A stretch of DNA of 64,000 bases from Polyangiaceae bacterium (GTDB lineage: Bacteria; Myxococcota_A; Polyangia; Polyangiales; Polyangiaceae): contig JABTUA010000001.1 of the NCBI GenBank assembly GCA_015075635.1, positions 1,116,001 through 1,180,000 of the forward strand, given 5' to 3'. A program made the translations under genes and the position numbers. Under the pieces are notes generated by a model that did not search any database, had not been told where the DNA came from, and was given only the letters and a program-made list of their open reading frames with translations. Below are positions 1 to 11,100 of this stretch, piece after piece; the first letter of the stretch is position 1, and each line of letters begins with the position of its first letter.

Positions 1-221
1 GCTCATCTCGGCGATGTCCGCGCCCGCGACGAAGGACTTGTCGCCCGCGCCGGTCAAGATCGCGACCCGCGTCGGGGCTCGCTCTCCGAGAGGCTCACGA
101 AGGCGGCCGTCAGCTCGACCAGGACCTTGCCGTTCAGCGCATTCAGCTTGTCGGGGCGGTTGACGGTGACGACGGCGATGCCGTCCGCATGCTCGACCGT
201 GATCGTTTCGTAGCTCGCCAT
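1..221 (-). CDS. Enoyl-CoA hydratase/isomerase family protein, N-terminal part (runs off window start)
   Basis: Crotonase-fold enzyme that would hydrate 2-enoyl-CoA in fatty-acid or butyrate-type metabolism. The ATG at 221 gives a protein beginning MASYETITVEH, followed by the family signature NRPDKLNALN. Further on, GAGDKSFVAGADIAEM is the oxyanion-hole region. The two parts lie in different frames: the first frame hits a stop near position 60, and a one-base correction around 72-82 joins them, so I read this as one gene with a probable sequence error. It starts 3 bp after the stop of the upstream 3-hydroxyacyl-CoA dehydrogenase, so the two are very likely co-transcribed and catalyse consecutive beta-oxidation steps. 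The 3' end is outside the window. Confidence 0.85.
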
Positions 222-224
222 GGC

Positions 225-1121
225 TCACCTCTCGAAGGCGCGACCGACCTTCTGTCCCTTGTCGTCGTACACGTAGAAGCCGCGGCCGACTTTCCTGCCG
301 TACCAGCCGGCTGCGACCAGGTTCCTGAGCAGCGTCGCGGGGCGGTACTTGTCGTCGCCGAACTCGCGGTGCAAGACCTCCGCGATGAACAGCAGGGTGT
401 CGAGGCCGATCAGGTCGGCGAGCTCGAGCGGGCCCATCGGGTGGTTCAGCCCGAGCTTCGCTCCCTGGTCGATGTCCTCGGGAGTGCCCAGACCCTCCTG
501 CAACGCGAAGCAGGCCTCGTTCAAGAACGGCACGAGCATGCGGTTCACCACGAAGCCGGGCTGGTCTTTGCTGGTGATCACCGTCTTGCCCAGGTTCTCG
601 CTGAGCTCCTTGATCGCGGCGTAGGTGTCCTCGCTGGTCTGCACGCCGCGCACCAGCTCCACCAGCTTCATCAGCGGGACCGGGTTCATGAAGTGCATGC
701 CGATCACGCGGTCCGGGCGCCCCGTCTGTCCCGCCAGGCGCGTGATGCTGATGCTCGAGGTGTTCGAGGCCAAGATCGCGTCGGATCGCATCTTGGCGTC
801 GGCCGCCTTGAACAGCGCGATCTTCACGTCCAGGTTCTCGGTGGCCGCCTCGACCACGACGTCCGCCGTCTCCAGGCCTTCGCCCGTCGCGTGCGGGGTA
901 ATGCGGCCGAGCAAGGCTTCGACCTCGTCTGGTTTCGCTTTGCCCTTCTCGACCTGCTTGGCGAGGATCTTCGCGATCTTGTCCTTGCCCTTCTTCGCGA
1001 GCTCGACGGAAGCGTCGCTCAGGATCACGCCGTAGCCTTTGGTGGCGGCCACCTGCGCGATGCCCCCGCCCATTTGCCCTGCGCCGATGACGGCGACGGT
1101 CTTGATGTCACTGGACTTCAT
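225..1121 (-). CDS. 3-hydroxybutyryl-CoA (3-hydroxyacyl-CoA) dehydrogenase
   Basis: NAD-dependent oxidation of (S)-3-hydroxyacyl-CoA to 3-ketoacyl-CoA, in the cytoplasm. The protein of about 298 aa matches the short single-function HBD/PaaH family (roughly 280-300 aa). The N-terminal Rossmann motif GAGQMGGG lies near residues 13-20. The catalytic region HFMNPVPLMKLVE follows at about 140, and the C-terminal helical domain carries NHPMGPLELADLIGLDT. The ATG at 1121 was chosen because the upstream in-frame extension has no conserved character and would overlap the divergent TPR lipoprotein. The reading frame is intact. It lies immediately upstream of an enoyl-CoA hydratase, which supports a beta-oxidation or butanoyl-CoA role; hbd and paaH-type members cannot be told apart here. 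Confidence 0.93.
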   Translation of the reverse strand: MKSSDIKTVAVIGAGQMGGGIAQVAATKGYGVILSDASVELAKKGKDKIAKILAKQVEKGKAKPDEVEALLGRITPHATGEGLETADVVVEAATENLDVKIALFKAADAKMRSDAILASNTSSISITRLAGQTGRPDRVIGMHFMNPVPLMKLVELVRGVQTSEDTYAAIKELSENLGKTVITSKDQPGFVVNRMLVPFLNEACFALQEGLGTPEDIDQGAKLGLNHPMGPLELADLIGLDTLLFIAEVLHREFGDDKYRPATLLRNLVAAGWYGRKVGRGFYVYDDKGQKVGRAFER

Positions 1122-1170
1122 GCTCGCCCCGCTACCGCTTCGTTCCCGGGCATGCAAGCCTTGGCGCACC

Positions 1171-2019
1171 ATGCTCCGCCGTCTCGCCGCCGTCGGGCTC
1201 TTCGCGTTCAGCGTGGGCTGCGCCGCGAGCGACGCGAGCAACCGCCAGCGCGCCCGCATGTTGGTGCACAAAGGCCGCGAAAAGGAGGCCATCGCGCTCT
1301 TGCGCGAGCACATCGCGGGCCACCCGGGCGCGATCGACGAGCGCAAGCTCTTGATCCGCATCATCGCGCTGACCGGCGATCTGGGCGCCGCGGAGCGCGA
1401 GGCGACTGCGCTGGCGGCCGCGCTCGGACCGGGCGACCCCACGCCATGGATCGAAATGGGGTACGCGCTCGAGCTCGCGCACGCTACGAGGACGCGCTCG
1501 CCATGTACGACCGCGCCGCGGAAGTCGCGCCACGCAGCCCGGCGGGGGCCCGGGCCGGGGGGCTGCGCGCGGCGGAGGTGGGGCGAGGCGGAGCTGGCGG
1601 AGCCACGGCTGGCGGAGGCCGTGCGACGCGACCGACGAGACGCCAGGGCCTGGCACGCTCTGGGGCTGGTTCGGCTCAAGCTGAGGGACTTCGCAGGCGC
1701 CAAGGCGGCGTACTCCGGGGGGCTCGCCGCGGCCCCGAGCTCCCTCGACAACCGCTTGGGCCTGGCCACCGTCGCCGTCGCGGAAGGGGATGCGGCGACG
1801 GCGCTCGAGCACTACGACGCGCTCGCCCGGGAGCGCCCCAAGCTCGGGGACCTCCAGCTCGGCCGGGCGTGGGCGTTGCTCGAGCTCCGCCGGCTCGACG
1901 AGGCCGAAGCCGCGCTGGCGCGGGCGGAGAGCCTCGGCGGCAGCCCGGGCGCGATCCGCGCCCAACGGCGCCTCCTGGTCAAGCTCAAAGCAGCCGCGGA
2001 ACCGCAAAGGATTCGCTGA
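1171..2019 (+). CDS. TPR-containing lipoprotein (two compensating frameshifts)
   Basis: Starts with a short signal peptide, MLRRLAAVGLFAFSVGC, ending in a lipobox-like SVGC, so it is probably an exported lipoprotein. The rest consists of TPR-type helical repeats, seen in stretches such as WHALGLVRLKLRDFAGAKAAY and LGRAWALLELRRLDEAEAAL. Between about 1485 and 1570 the repeat signature (YEDALAMYDRAAEVAPRSP) continues in another frame and then returns, indicating two compensating single-base errors rather than two genes. It is divergent from the dehydrogenase and 124 bp upstream of the giant TPR gene. TPR lipoproteins usually act as scaffolds in envelope complexes; the partner is unknown. Confidence 0.7.
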   Translation: MLRRLAAVGLFAFSVGCAASDASNRQRARMLVHKGREKEAIALLREHIAGHPGAIDERKLLIRIIALTGDLGAAEREATALAAALGPGDPTPWIEMGYALELAHATRTRSPCTTAPRKSRHAARRGPGPGGCARRRWGEAELAEPRLAEAVRRDRRDARAWHALGLVRLKLRDFAGAKAAYSGGLAAAPSSLDNRLGLATVAVAEGDAATALEHYDALARERPKLGDLQLGRAWALLELRRLDEAEAALARAESLGGSPGAIRAQRRLLVKLKAAAEPQRIR

Positions 2020-2142
2020 TTTAGAGGGCTTGTCACCCCCGCAGGGAGCCTAGTCTGCCCGAGGCCCCACGCGCGCTCAGGCGTGGCGGCGCGCGCTCCT
2101 CCGGGAGCGCATCTGGGACAGCGACTTCCATACGGGCAGAGC

Positions 2143-5100
2143 ATGCACGCAGAGACCATCCGGACCGCCCTCGGCCAGCTCCAAGACGACCCCGACCTCG
2201 CTCCGGCGTGGAGGCGCTGACCACCGCGGTCGAAGCGCCCGACCGGGACCTACCCTCGACCGAGCTCCTGCGCTTGCTCGAGCACGCGCGGACGCGCCAT
2301 GCCGACCGGGGCGAGTGGGAGGCGGTGCTGCGCTTGCTCGACGTCGCCATCCCGGCGGCCAAGGGCAGCGACGCCGAGCCCGTGCTGCTCAAGGAGCGCA
2401 TCCGGGTCCAGCGCGACGAGCTGTTCGACGAGGACGCCGCGCTACGCGCCGCGCGCCGCTACCTGGAGCTCGTCCCGGACGAGTCCGCCGTGATCGAGGC
2501 CATCGAGGAGAGCGAGGGCAAGCGAGGTCGCTGGAAGGATCTGGTGGCGACCTACACGAGCGAGTCGGAGCAGGCGCCGGACGACGTCTACAAGAGCTCG
2601 ATGCTGATGCGCGCGGCGGAGATGGAGTTCCGTTTCGGCAGCGCGGATGCCGACTCGAAGTCCATCGCCGAGCGCCTGGAGCAGTCGGTGCGGCTCGACC
2701 CGAGCAACGTGCGGGCGGCGAAGATGCTGGAGCGCGTGCTCAGGCAGTCGGAGCGCTGGCAGGACGTCGCGCGGGTGCTGGAGCGCGTCACCGATCGAGC
2801 CGAGTTGCCCAAGGATCGCATCGAGGCCGGAGTGCGCCTGGCACGCCTGTTCAAGACGCGGCTCTCCGACCCGGAGCGGGCGGCGCGGGCCTACGAGCGC
2901 ATCCTGCGGGACAAGCCGGACTTCGCCGAAGCCATGGCCTTTCTGAGCGAGTTCTACGAGCACGCGGAGCGTTGGGACGAGCTGTGCGCGCTCTACGAGC
3001 GCGACCTCAAGGGCCGCGATCTGTCCAGCCCCGAGCGCGTGGGCGACATGCTGCAGATCGCCATGCTGCTGTGGAAGAAGGCCGCCCGCCTGCGCGACGC
3101 CGAGAGCTGGTTCGAGCGCATCTCGCGCGTCGAGCCGACGCAGCCGTTGGTGCTGGAGTTCTATCGCGAGTTCGCCGCGGCCGAGCACGACGACAAGCGC
3201 CTGATGGACGTGCTCGGCGCCGCCCAGCGCGCCATGAAGGACGGTCCGGACAAGACCGCCATCAGCTCCGAGATCGCCCGGCTCGCCGAGGGCCAGGCCA
3301 ACGCCCAGAAGGCGATCGAGCAATACAAGGGCGTGCTGCGTCAGGACCCGGACAACGTCGAGGCCCGCGAGGCTCTCAAGCGACTGTACAAGCAGACCCA
3401 AGGCTACAACGCCCTCGTCGAGCTGCTGCGTCAGGAGCTGGAGCGTGCTGACCCCAGCGATGTCGCGCGCCGCGTCGGCATCCTGCGCGAGGTCGCGCAG
3501 GTGTACCGCCAGCACCTCAAGAGCGACACGGCGCTGGTCAGCGTGCTCAACCAGATCGTGCAGCTGGACGAGAAGCTCGACGAGAACGACGTGGTCGAGG
3601 TTCGCGAGCTCGTTCAGCTCTACGACAAGCTGCAGCGCTGGCGCGACCTGCTGACGAACCAGCTCAAGCTCGCCGAGATCACCCCGGACGCGGCCGAGAA
3701 GAAGGACCTGTATCGCGCCGTCGCCCGGCGTTGGCTCGAGCAGTTCTCCAACGTCCAGAACGCGACGGACGCCTACGAGGCGTTGCTCGGGGTCGACCCG
3801 ACGGACGCCGAGGCGCGGGAGCGGCTCGCGGAGCTGTACAAGAAGCGCCGCGCCTGGCCGGCCCTGTACGAGCTGTACGAGCGGGAGGTCGGCGCGCTCA
3901 CGGGCTCCGCGAAGATCCCGCTGCTCACCGAGATGGCCCAGCTCGCCGCCGAGCGCTTGAACCGCGGCGCGGACGCGGTCGAGCTCTACAAGCAGATCCT
4001 CGCGATCGAGCCGGGTCGCGTCGAGGTGTTGGACGCGCTGGAGAAGCACGCGGAGCGCAGCAAGGACTGGCAGACCTTGGCCTCCGTGCTGGAGAAGCGC
4101 GTGGACGCGACCAGCGACGAAGCGGCCCGTCTCGCCGTGCTGCAGAAGCTCGGCGGCGTGTACGCCGACCACCTCGGCGATCACGCTCGCGCGGCCAGCG
4201 CGTGGCGCCGGGTGCTAGAGCTGTCGCCGGGCCATGCCCGCGCGCTGCGCGTACTGCGCGACGCCTACCTCTCCGGCGGAGACTACGACGGGCTGCAGAG
4301 CTTGTACGAGTCGCAAGGCGACTGGGAGGGACTGGCGGAGGTGCTGAGCACCGCCGCCGACCGCGCCAAGGACGACAAGAGCAAGATCGACCTGTCGTAC
4401 CGCGCGGCGGCGGTGCTCGAGCAACACCTGCAGCAACCGACCGTGCCTTCCGCTCCTACGAGCGCATCCTCTCGGTGGACCCCACCGACGCCAGGGCGGC
4501 GCGCGCGCTGATCCCGCTCTACGAGCACGACCAGAAGTGGGCGCGCCTGCCGGCGCTCTACGAGCTCCTGGCGGAGGCGACCGACTCGACGGAAGACCGC
4601 CTCGAGTGGCTCAAGAAGCTGGTCGACACCGCGAGCCACAAGCTCTCCGACAAGAAGGCCGCGGCCGGTTACGCGCGCCGGGCCTACGAGCTCTCGCCGG
4701 GGAACGCCGAGGCGCTCGCGCTCCTGGAAGAGACGGCGCGGGCGGCTCAGGCCTTCGGCGAGCTGGCGAGCGCCCTGGAGGCGCGGCTGGAGTCGCTGCC
4801 GCGGCCGGCAGCGGGCGAAGGCGAGGCAGCCGCCGCGGAAAAGGGCAAGAAGCGCGGCAAGAAGAAGGGGCGCGAGGACGCCGTCACCGTGCCGGACGGC
4901 GCGGCGGCACGCGCGTCCGCGATGCTCGATGCCGAGCAGCGAAACCTGACGCTCAAGCTCGCCGGACTCTATGCGCGGGAGCTCGGGCGCACCGACGACT
5001 CCATCGCAGCCTACAAGCGCCTGCTCGAGCGCGACCCCGCGGATCGAGAGGTGGCGGGTGCTCTGGACGGGCTCCTGCGCGAGCACGACCGCCGCGACGA

Positions 5101-8100
5101 GCTGCGCTGGCTGCTCGACCTCCGCGTGCAGCACGCCCCGAGCGACGCCGACAAGCTGCAGATCCTGAGCGAGTGGGCCACGCTCGAGGAGGAGGTCTTC
5201 GAGTCGCAGGAGAAGGCCGTCGAGCTGTATCGTCGCATCCTGGAGGTGGAGCCCGGCGAGCCGAACGCGCTCCGTTCGCTGCCGCGCCTGTTGCTGCTCT
5301 CCGACGACGCCGCCGGCGCTGCCGAGGTCATCGAGCGGCACCGTGATCGCCTGAGCGGGGACGACCTCGCTCAGCGCGAGGTCGAGCTGGCGGAGCTCTA
5401 CCTCCTGCGCCTCGACCGCTTCGACGACGCCTTGTCCTCGGCGGTGCGCGCCCTCGAGCTGTCACCCGGGCACGCTCGCGCGATGAGCGTGCTGGAGAAG
5501 CTGATGGAACGCGACTCCACCAAGACGCGCGCGGCGGAGGTCCTGGCGACGCAATACGCCAGCGGTGGTGACGCGCGCCGGGAGGCCCAGGCGCTGAGCG
5601 TGATGCTGTCCCAGACCCGTGACGAGGCGGAGCGCCTGGACATCTACTCGCGCCTGGCAGACGTCCACGACCAGAAGCTGGGTGCCCACGGCAACGCGCT
5701 CGACGTGATGCTGGCCGCGGTGCGCGAGTTCCCGACCGAGCTCTCGCTGTGGGAGCGCGCCGACGCGCTGGCGGCCTCGGCGGGTCGTCCGACGGATCTG
5801 GCAGAGGCGTACCGAGAGATCTTGCGCGGCGGCCTGGACCGGAGCATCGAGGTCGAGCTGTGCGAGCGCGCGGCGCGCCTCTACGAGGACAAGCTCGGCG
5901 ACCCCATCGGAGCCACACCTTACCTGGAGCGAGTGCTCAAGCTGGACGCCGGCAACGAGCGCGCATTCTTGCGCTTGAAGGACATCCTGACGGCTGCCGA
6001 GCGCTGGAGCGAGCTCGAGGCGCTGTACGATCGAGCAGCGCAGGCCACCGACGACCCGGCGCGCAAGGCGGAGATGTTGGTGGAGGTAGCGCTGGTCTGC
6101 GAGGAGATCATCGACGACGCGGTCAAGGCCGCTGCGCACTACGAGCGCATCCTGGACCTCGATCCGAGCCACGACGGGGGGATCCGCGCCCTTGACCGAC
6201 TCTACGCGCGGCTCGACCGCCACGAAGACCTGGCGCGGTTGCTCGCTCGGCGCGTGGACCTCTCGAGCGGTGACGAGCTGCTCGAGCTCGAGCTGCGCCT
6301 GGCGCGCATCGAGCTCGACCGGCTGCACCACCCCGAGCGCGCCATCGGGCACGTCGAGAACGTGCTGCGCGAACGGCCCAACGACTACGACGCGCGAGAG
6401 CTCGCGGAGAAGCTCCTCGCCATCGGCAGCATGCGGGGACGAGCCGCGAAGATCTTGGAGGGCGTGTACGAGGCCCGGGACGAGATCCGCGACCTGGTCC
6501 GCGTGCTCGGCATCCGGCTCGAGGAGCTCGACGAGACGCTGCGAGGTCAGGAGAGCCCAGATCCGGTGCTGGACGACGAGCGGCGCGAGCTCTTGCGCCG
6601 GGTCTCGCGGCTGCGAGACGAGCGCATGCACGACGACGAAGGCGCCTTCGAGGCACTGGCTCGACTGGTGCCGCTCGATCCGCTCGACGGCGACTCGCGG
6701 ACCCGGCTGATCGAGATCGGCCGGCGCACGGGCGCACACGCTCGAGTCGCAGAAGTGTTGGATCGCGCCGCCGAGAAGGCCGACACCGCCGGGTTGCGGG
6801 GTGAGATCCTGATGAAGGCGGCTGCCATCCACGAGGACTTGCTCAGCGACCCCGCTCGCGCGGAGGACACCTACAAGAGGGTGCTCGCGCTCGACGAGTC
6901 CGATGCCGAGCTGGTGCTGCCGGCTGCCCGGGCGCTGGAGCGCATCTACGTCGCCTCGAACCAGCACAAGAAGCTGGCGGAGGTGCTGAAGACCCAGGTC
7001 GCCCTGGAGCAAGAAGGCGACAAGAGGCGCGAGCTCTTCGGCCGCCTGGGAGAGCTCTACCAGAGCGTGCTGGAAGACTCCGCGGGCGCCGTCGAGGCCT
7101 GGAAGGCCCGGCTCGAGGAGCACCCCTCCGACGAGCTGGCCCTGGCGTCGCTCGACGCCCTGTACGAAAAGACCGAGGACTACAGGAGCCTGACGCAGAT
7201 CCTCGATCGTCGACGCGAGGTGACCGAAGACGTCGGTCTGCGCCGCAAGCTGATGGTGCGCATGGCGGAGGTGCAGGCCCAGAAGCTCGGCAACGTGAGC
7301 GACGCCATCGAAGCCTGGCGCGCCGTGGTGGACGAGCACGGCTCGTCCCTGGAGTCGCTCTTGGCGCTGGAGAAGCTCTACCAGTCGGCAGAGCGCTGGG
7401 ACGATCTGGCCGAGTCGTACACCGCTCACCTCGAGGTGGTGCAGAACGACGGCGAACGCCTCGAGCTGCTCTCAAGCTCGGGGATCTCAAGCGCGAGCAG
7501 CTGAACGACCTGGAGGGTGCGCTGGACGCCTACCGTCGCGCGCTCACGCTCGACACCGGGCACGCGCCCAGCCGTGCTGCGCTGGAGAAGCTGCTCGACT
7601 CGGAGGAGTCGCAGGCGCGGCGCGAGGCCGCTGCGATCCTACATCCCATCTACGAAGGTGAGGGGCGCACGAGCCGCTCCTGCGCGTGCTCGAGATCGAG
7701 GTCGCCGCCACCGACGACCCCGTCGAGAAGATCGAGGCGCTGGAGAAGGCTCTGCACATCGCCGAGCACTCGCTGGAGGACACCCGTCGCGCCTACGAGT
7801 ACGCGGAGCGTGCGCTGCGCGAGGCCGTGGGCCATACGGAGCTCGGATTTGGCTCAACCATCTCGATCGTCTCGCCTCCGCATCGGGACGCCATGCCGAC
7901 CAGGTCAAGCTCCTGTGCGACGTCGTGCCCAACATCTTCGACGGCGATCTGCAGCTCTCGGTCACGCTGAAGGTCGCGGACCTCGCCCGGCAGAAGCTCG
8001 GCGACAAGAAGCTCGCCCGGGAGTACTACGAGAAGGCGCTCGAGCTCCGGTCGGAGGACCGTCACGCGCTCAGCTCGCTCGAGTCGCTCTACGAAGAGCA

Positions 8101-11100
8101 GGGCGACTCCCAGAGTCTGCTCGGCATCTTCGAGCGACGCATCGAGAACGCCGAGTCGGACGACGAGCGCAAGACGCTGCTCTACCGCAAGGCGAAGCTC
8201 CTCTCCGACGCGCTGAGCGACAACGCTGGAGCCGTCGGTGCCTACGAGTCCATCCTGGACATCGCGCTCGAGGCTCCGGCCATCGAGGCGCTGGAGGGCC
8301 TCTACGCGCTGGAGGAGCGCTGGCAGGACCTGGTGGACCTCCACCGCCGCCAGCTGGACGCCGGGCAGGGCAAGCCGGCGGACCTGCACGTCAAGATGGC
8401 GCGCGTGCTCGCGCAGCGCATGCAGGAGGTGCCGCGCGCCTTCGACGAGCTGGAAGAGGCACTGGGCAGCGAGAAGCAGCACGAAGGCGCGATCGGTGAG
8501 CTGGAGAGGCTGATGAGCGGCGGCGGCGACGCCGAGCACCGCGCTCGCGCCGCGGCCATCCTGGAGCCGGTCTACTTGCTCCGGGCGGACTTCGGAAAGG
8601 TCATGGAGTCCATCCAGGCTCGGCTCGAGGTCAGCCAGGACCCGGACGAACGCCGGGAGCTCCTGTCGCGGCTGGCTCAGCTCTACGAAGAGCAGAAGGA
8701 GGACTACGTCGCGGCGCTGGAGACCACCGCCAAGCTCCTGCACGAGGACCTGTCCGACGCGCCGACCATCACCGAGCTGGAGCGCCTGGCCAAGGTCGCG
8801 GGCGCCGAGAAGCGATTGGCGGAGATCTACGCCGCGGAGCTCGAGAACGTGGTCGCCGACGAGCCGGCGACGGCCAACCTCGCGCGGCGTGCCGGCGAGA
8901 TCTTCGCCGGGCTGGGCGACAACGACCGCGCGCTGGCCTTCTCGAGGCGCGCTCTGGCTTTCGAGCCCGAGAGCCGCGAGCTGTTCGACGCGGTGGACGC
9001 CATCTTGGTCAAGACCGACCGCCACGCCGAGCGCGTGGAGCACTACCGCGCGGCGCTCGACCATCGCTTCGAGCCGGCGGACAGACTGGCGGCGCTCCAC
9101 ACCATCGCCGAGCTCGAGCGCAAGCGGGCGGGCAACCCCGATGCGGCCATCGAGACCTATAGAGCCGCGCTCGACGTGGACGAGCGCGACGAGCGCACGC
9201 TGGACGCGCTCACCGAGCTGTACCGCGAGCGCGAACGCTGGACCGACCTCGCGGAGCTCCACCTGCGCCGCGCGGAGAGCGCCCTGGATCCGGAGCCCGC
9301 TGCGCCCCACCGTCTGGCGCTGGCGCGCCTCTACCTGAAGGAGCTCTCGGAGCCAGACCGCGCCGTGGACCAACTCGAGGAGATCGTCCGCGGAGTGCCC
9401 GGTCACGCCGAAGCCGTCGCGGAGCTCGAGGGCCTGCTCGGAAACGAGGGACAGAAGCAGCGCGTGGTGGAGATTTTGCGGCCCCTGTACGAGGGCGCCG
9501 ACGACTGGAAGCGACTCGTTCGCCTGAACGAGGACCGCTATGCCCTGGCCGAGACGCCGCAAGAGAAGGTCTTCGTGCTCAGGGAGACCGCCCGGCTCTG
9601 GGAGGAGCGCGGGCGCGACGCGACGCGGGCGTGTCGCGCGCTACGCGTGGCGGTGGGCCTCGACCCGGACGACGCCGAGACGCGCGCGGAGTTCGAGCGC
9701 CTGACGGACCTGACGAATTCCTGGGACAAGTTGACCGAGACCTACGAGGCCGCGCTCGAGGAGAGCCCGGACATGCTCGCGCCGCGATCTCCTGGCGAAG
9801 GTCGCGGAGGTCCATGACAAGCGCCGGGACGACCCGCGCGCCGCGCTCGGGGCCTACGAGCGGCTGCGTCAGGTGGACGAGTCGGACCTGGACGTCCTGG
9901 CGCGAATGGAGATGCTGGCCACGCTGCTCAGCGACTGGGCCGTGCTGGTCAACGTGCTGACCTCGAAGGCCGAGTACGTGCTCGAGAACGAGGAGCGGGC
10001 GAGCCTGTGGCGTCGCGTGGGCGAGTCAAAGCGCGACATGCTCGACGATCCGGCGGGTGCCATCGCTGCCTACGAGCGCGCGCTGGAGCTCGATCCGGAG
10101 AGCGCCTTCACCGTCGACTGCCTGATCGACCTCCGTGAGGGCGGGACCGAGGCCGAGCTCCTGGCGGAGCTCTACCAGCGCCGCGTGGAGCTCTGCGGTG
10201 AGGACGACGCCGAGCTGAAATACGACCTCTTGCGCCGGGCCGCCAAGCTCCAAGAGGATAAGCTCTCCGATCGCCGCAAGGCCATCGATCTCCTGGGCCA
10301 AGCGTTGTCCATCCGTGCCGCGGATCCCGAGGTGCTGCGCGAGTTGGACCGGCTCTACCGGCAGGAGGAGATGTGGCCGGAGCTGCTCGACAATCTGAAG
10401 CTCGAGGCGAGCCGCGCGGAGTCGTCGGATGAGCGCGCCCGGTTGCGGCGCGAATGGGCAATCTCCTGGCGGAGAAGCTGACCAGCTACGACGAAGCGCT
10501 GGAGGCCTACCGGCTCGTGCTGGACGAGGCGCCGAGTGATGCCGAAGCTCTGGCGCGGGTGTCGGCGCTGGGTCGCGAGCACGAGGACTTGCGCCTCGTC
10601 GTCACCGGGATCCTGATTCCGGTGCTGCGCGCGACCGAACGCCACGCCGAGCTGACGGACGCGCTGGAGATGCGCCTCAGCGTGGAGTCGGACCCGAGCG
10701 AGCGCGCCGAGACGCTTCGGACCATAGCGGAGGTGCTCGACGCGAAGCTGGGCCGGACGGCTGACGCCAAGCGGCGCTGCTCCGCGCGCTGGCGGAGCGC
10801 CCGGACGCTGCCGATCTGCACTCGGAGATCGAGCGTCTCTCGGCCGCCGCCAACGCCTGGCCGGCCTACGCCGAGGCGCTGGCGGAGCGCGCGGGCAGCA
10901 TCTTCGAGCCAGAGGTCGCCAAGGACTTGTGGGCGCGGCTCGGCCGCATCGCCGAAGAGCAGCTGTCCGACGACGCGCGCGCGGTGGAGGCCTACGTTCG
11001 TGCGCTCGAGCAGGCTGGCGAGCAGCCGGAGCTGTTGCTCGCCCTCGATCGCTTGCACGCGAAGCTCGGCAACCAGAAGGAGCTCGCCGACGTCATCGAA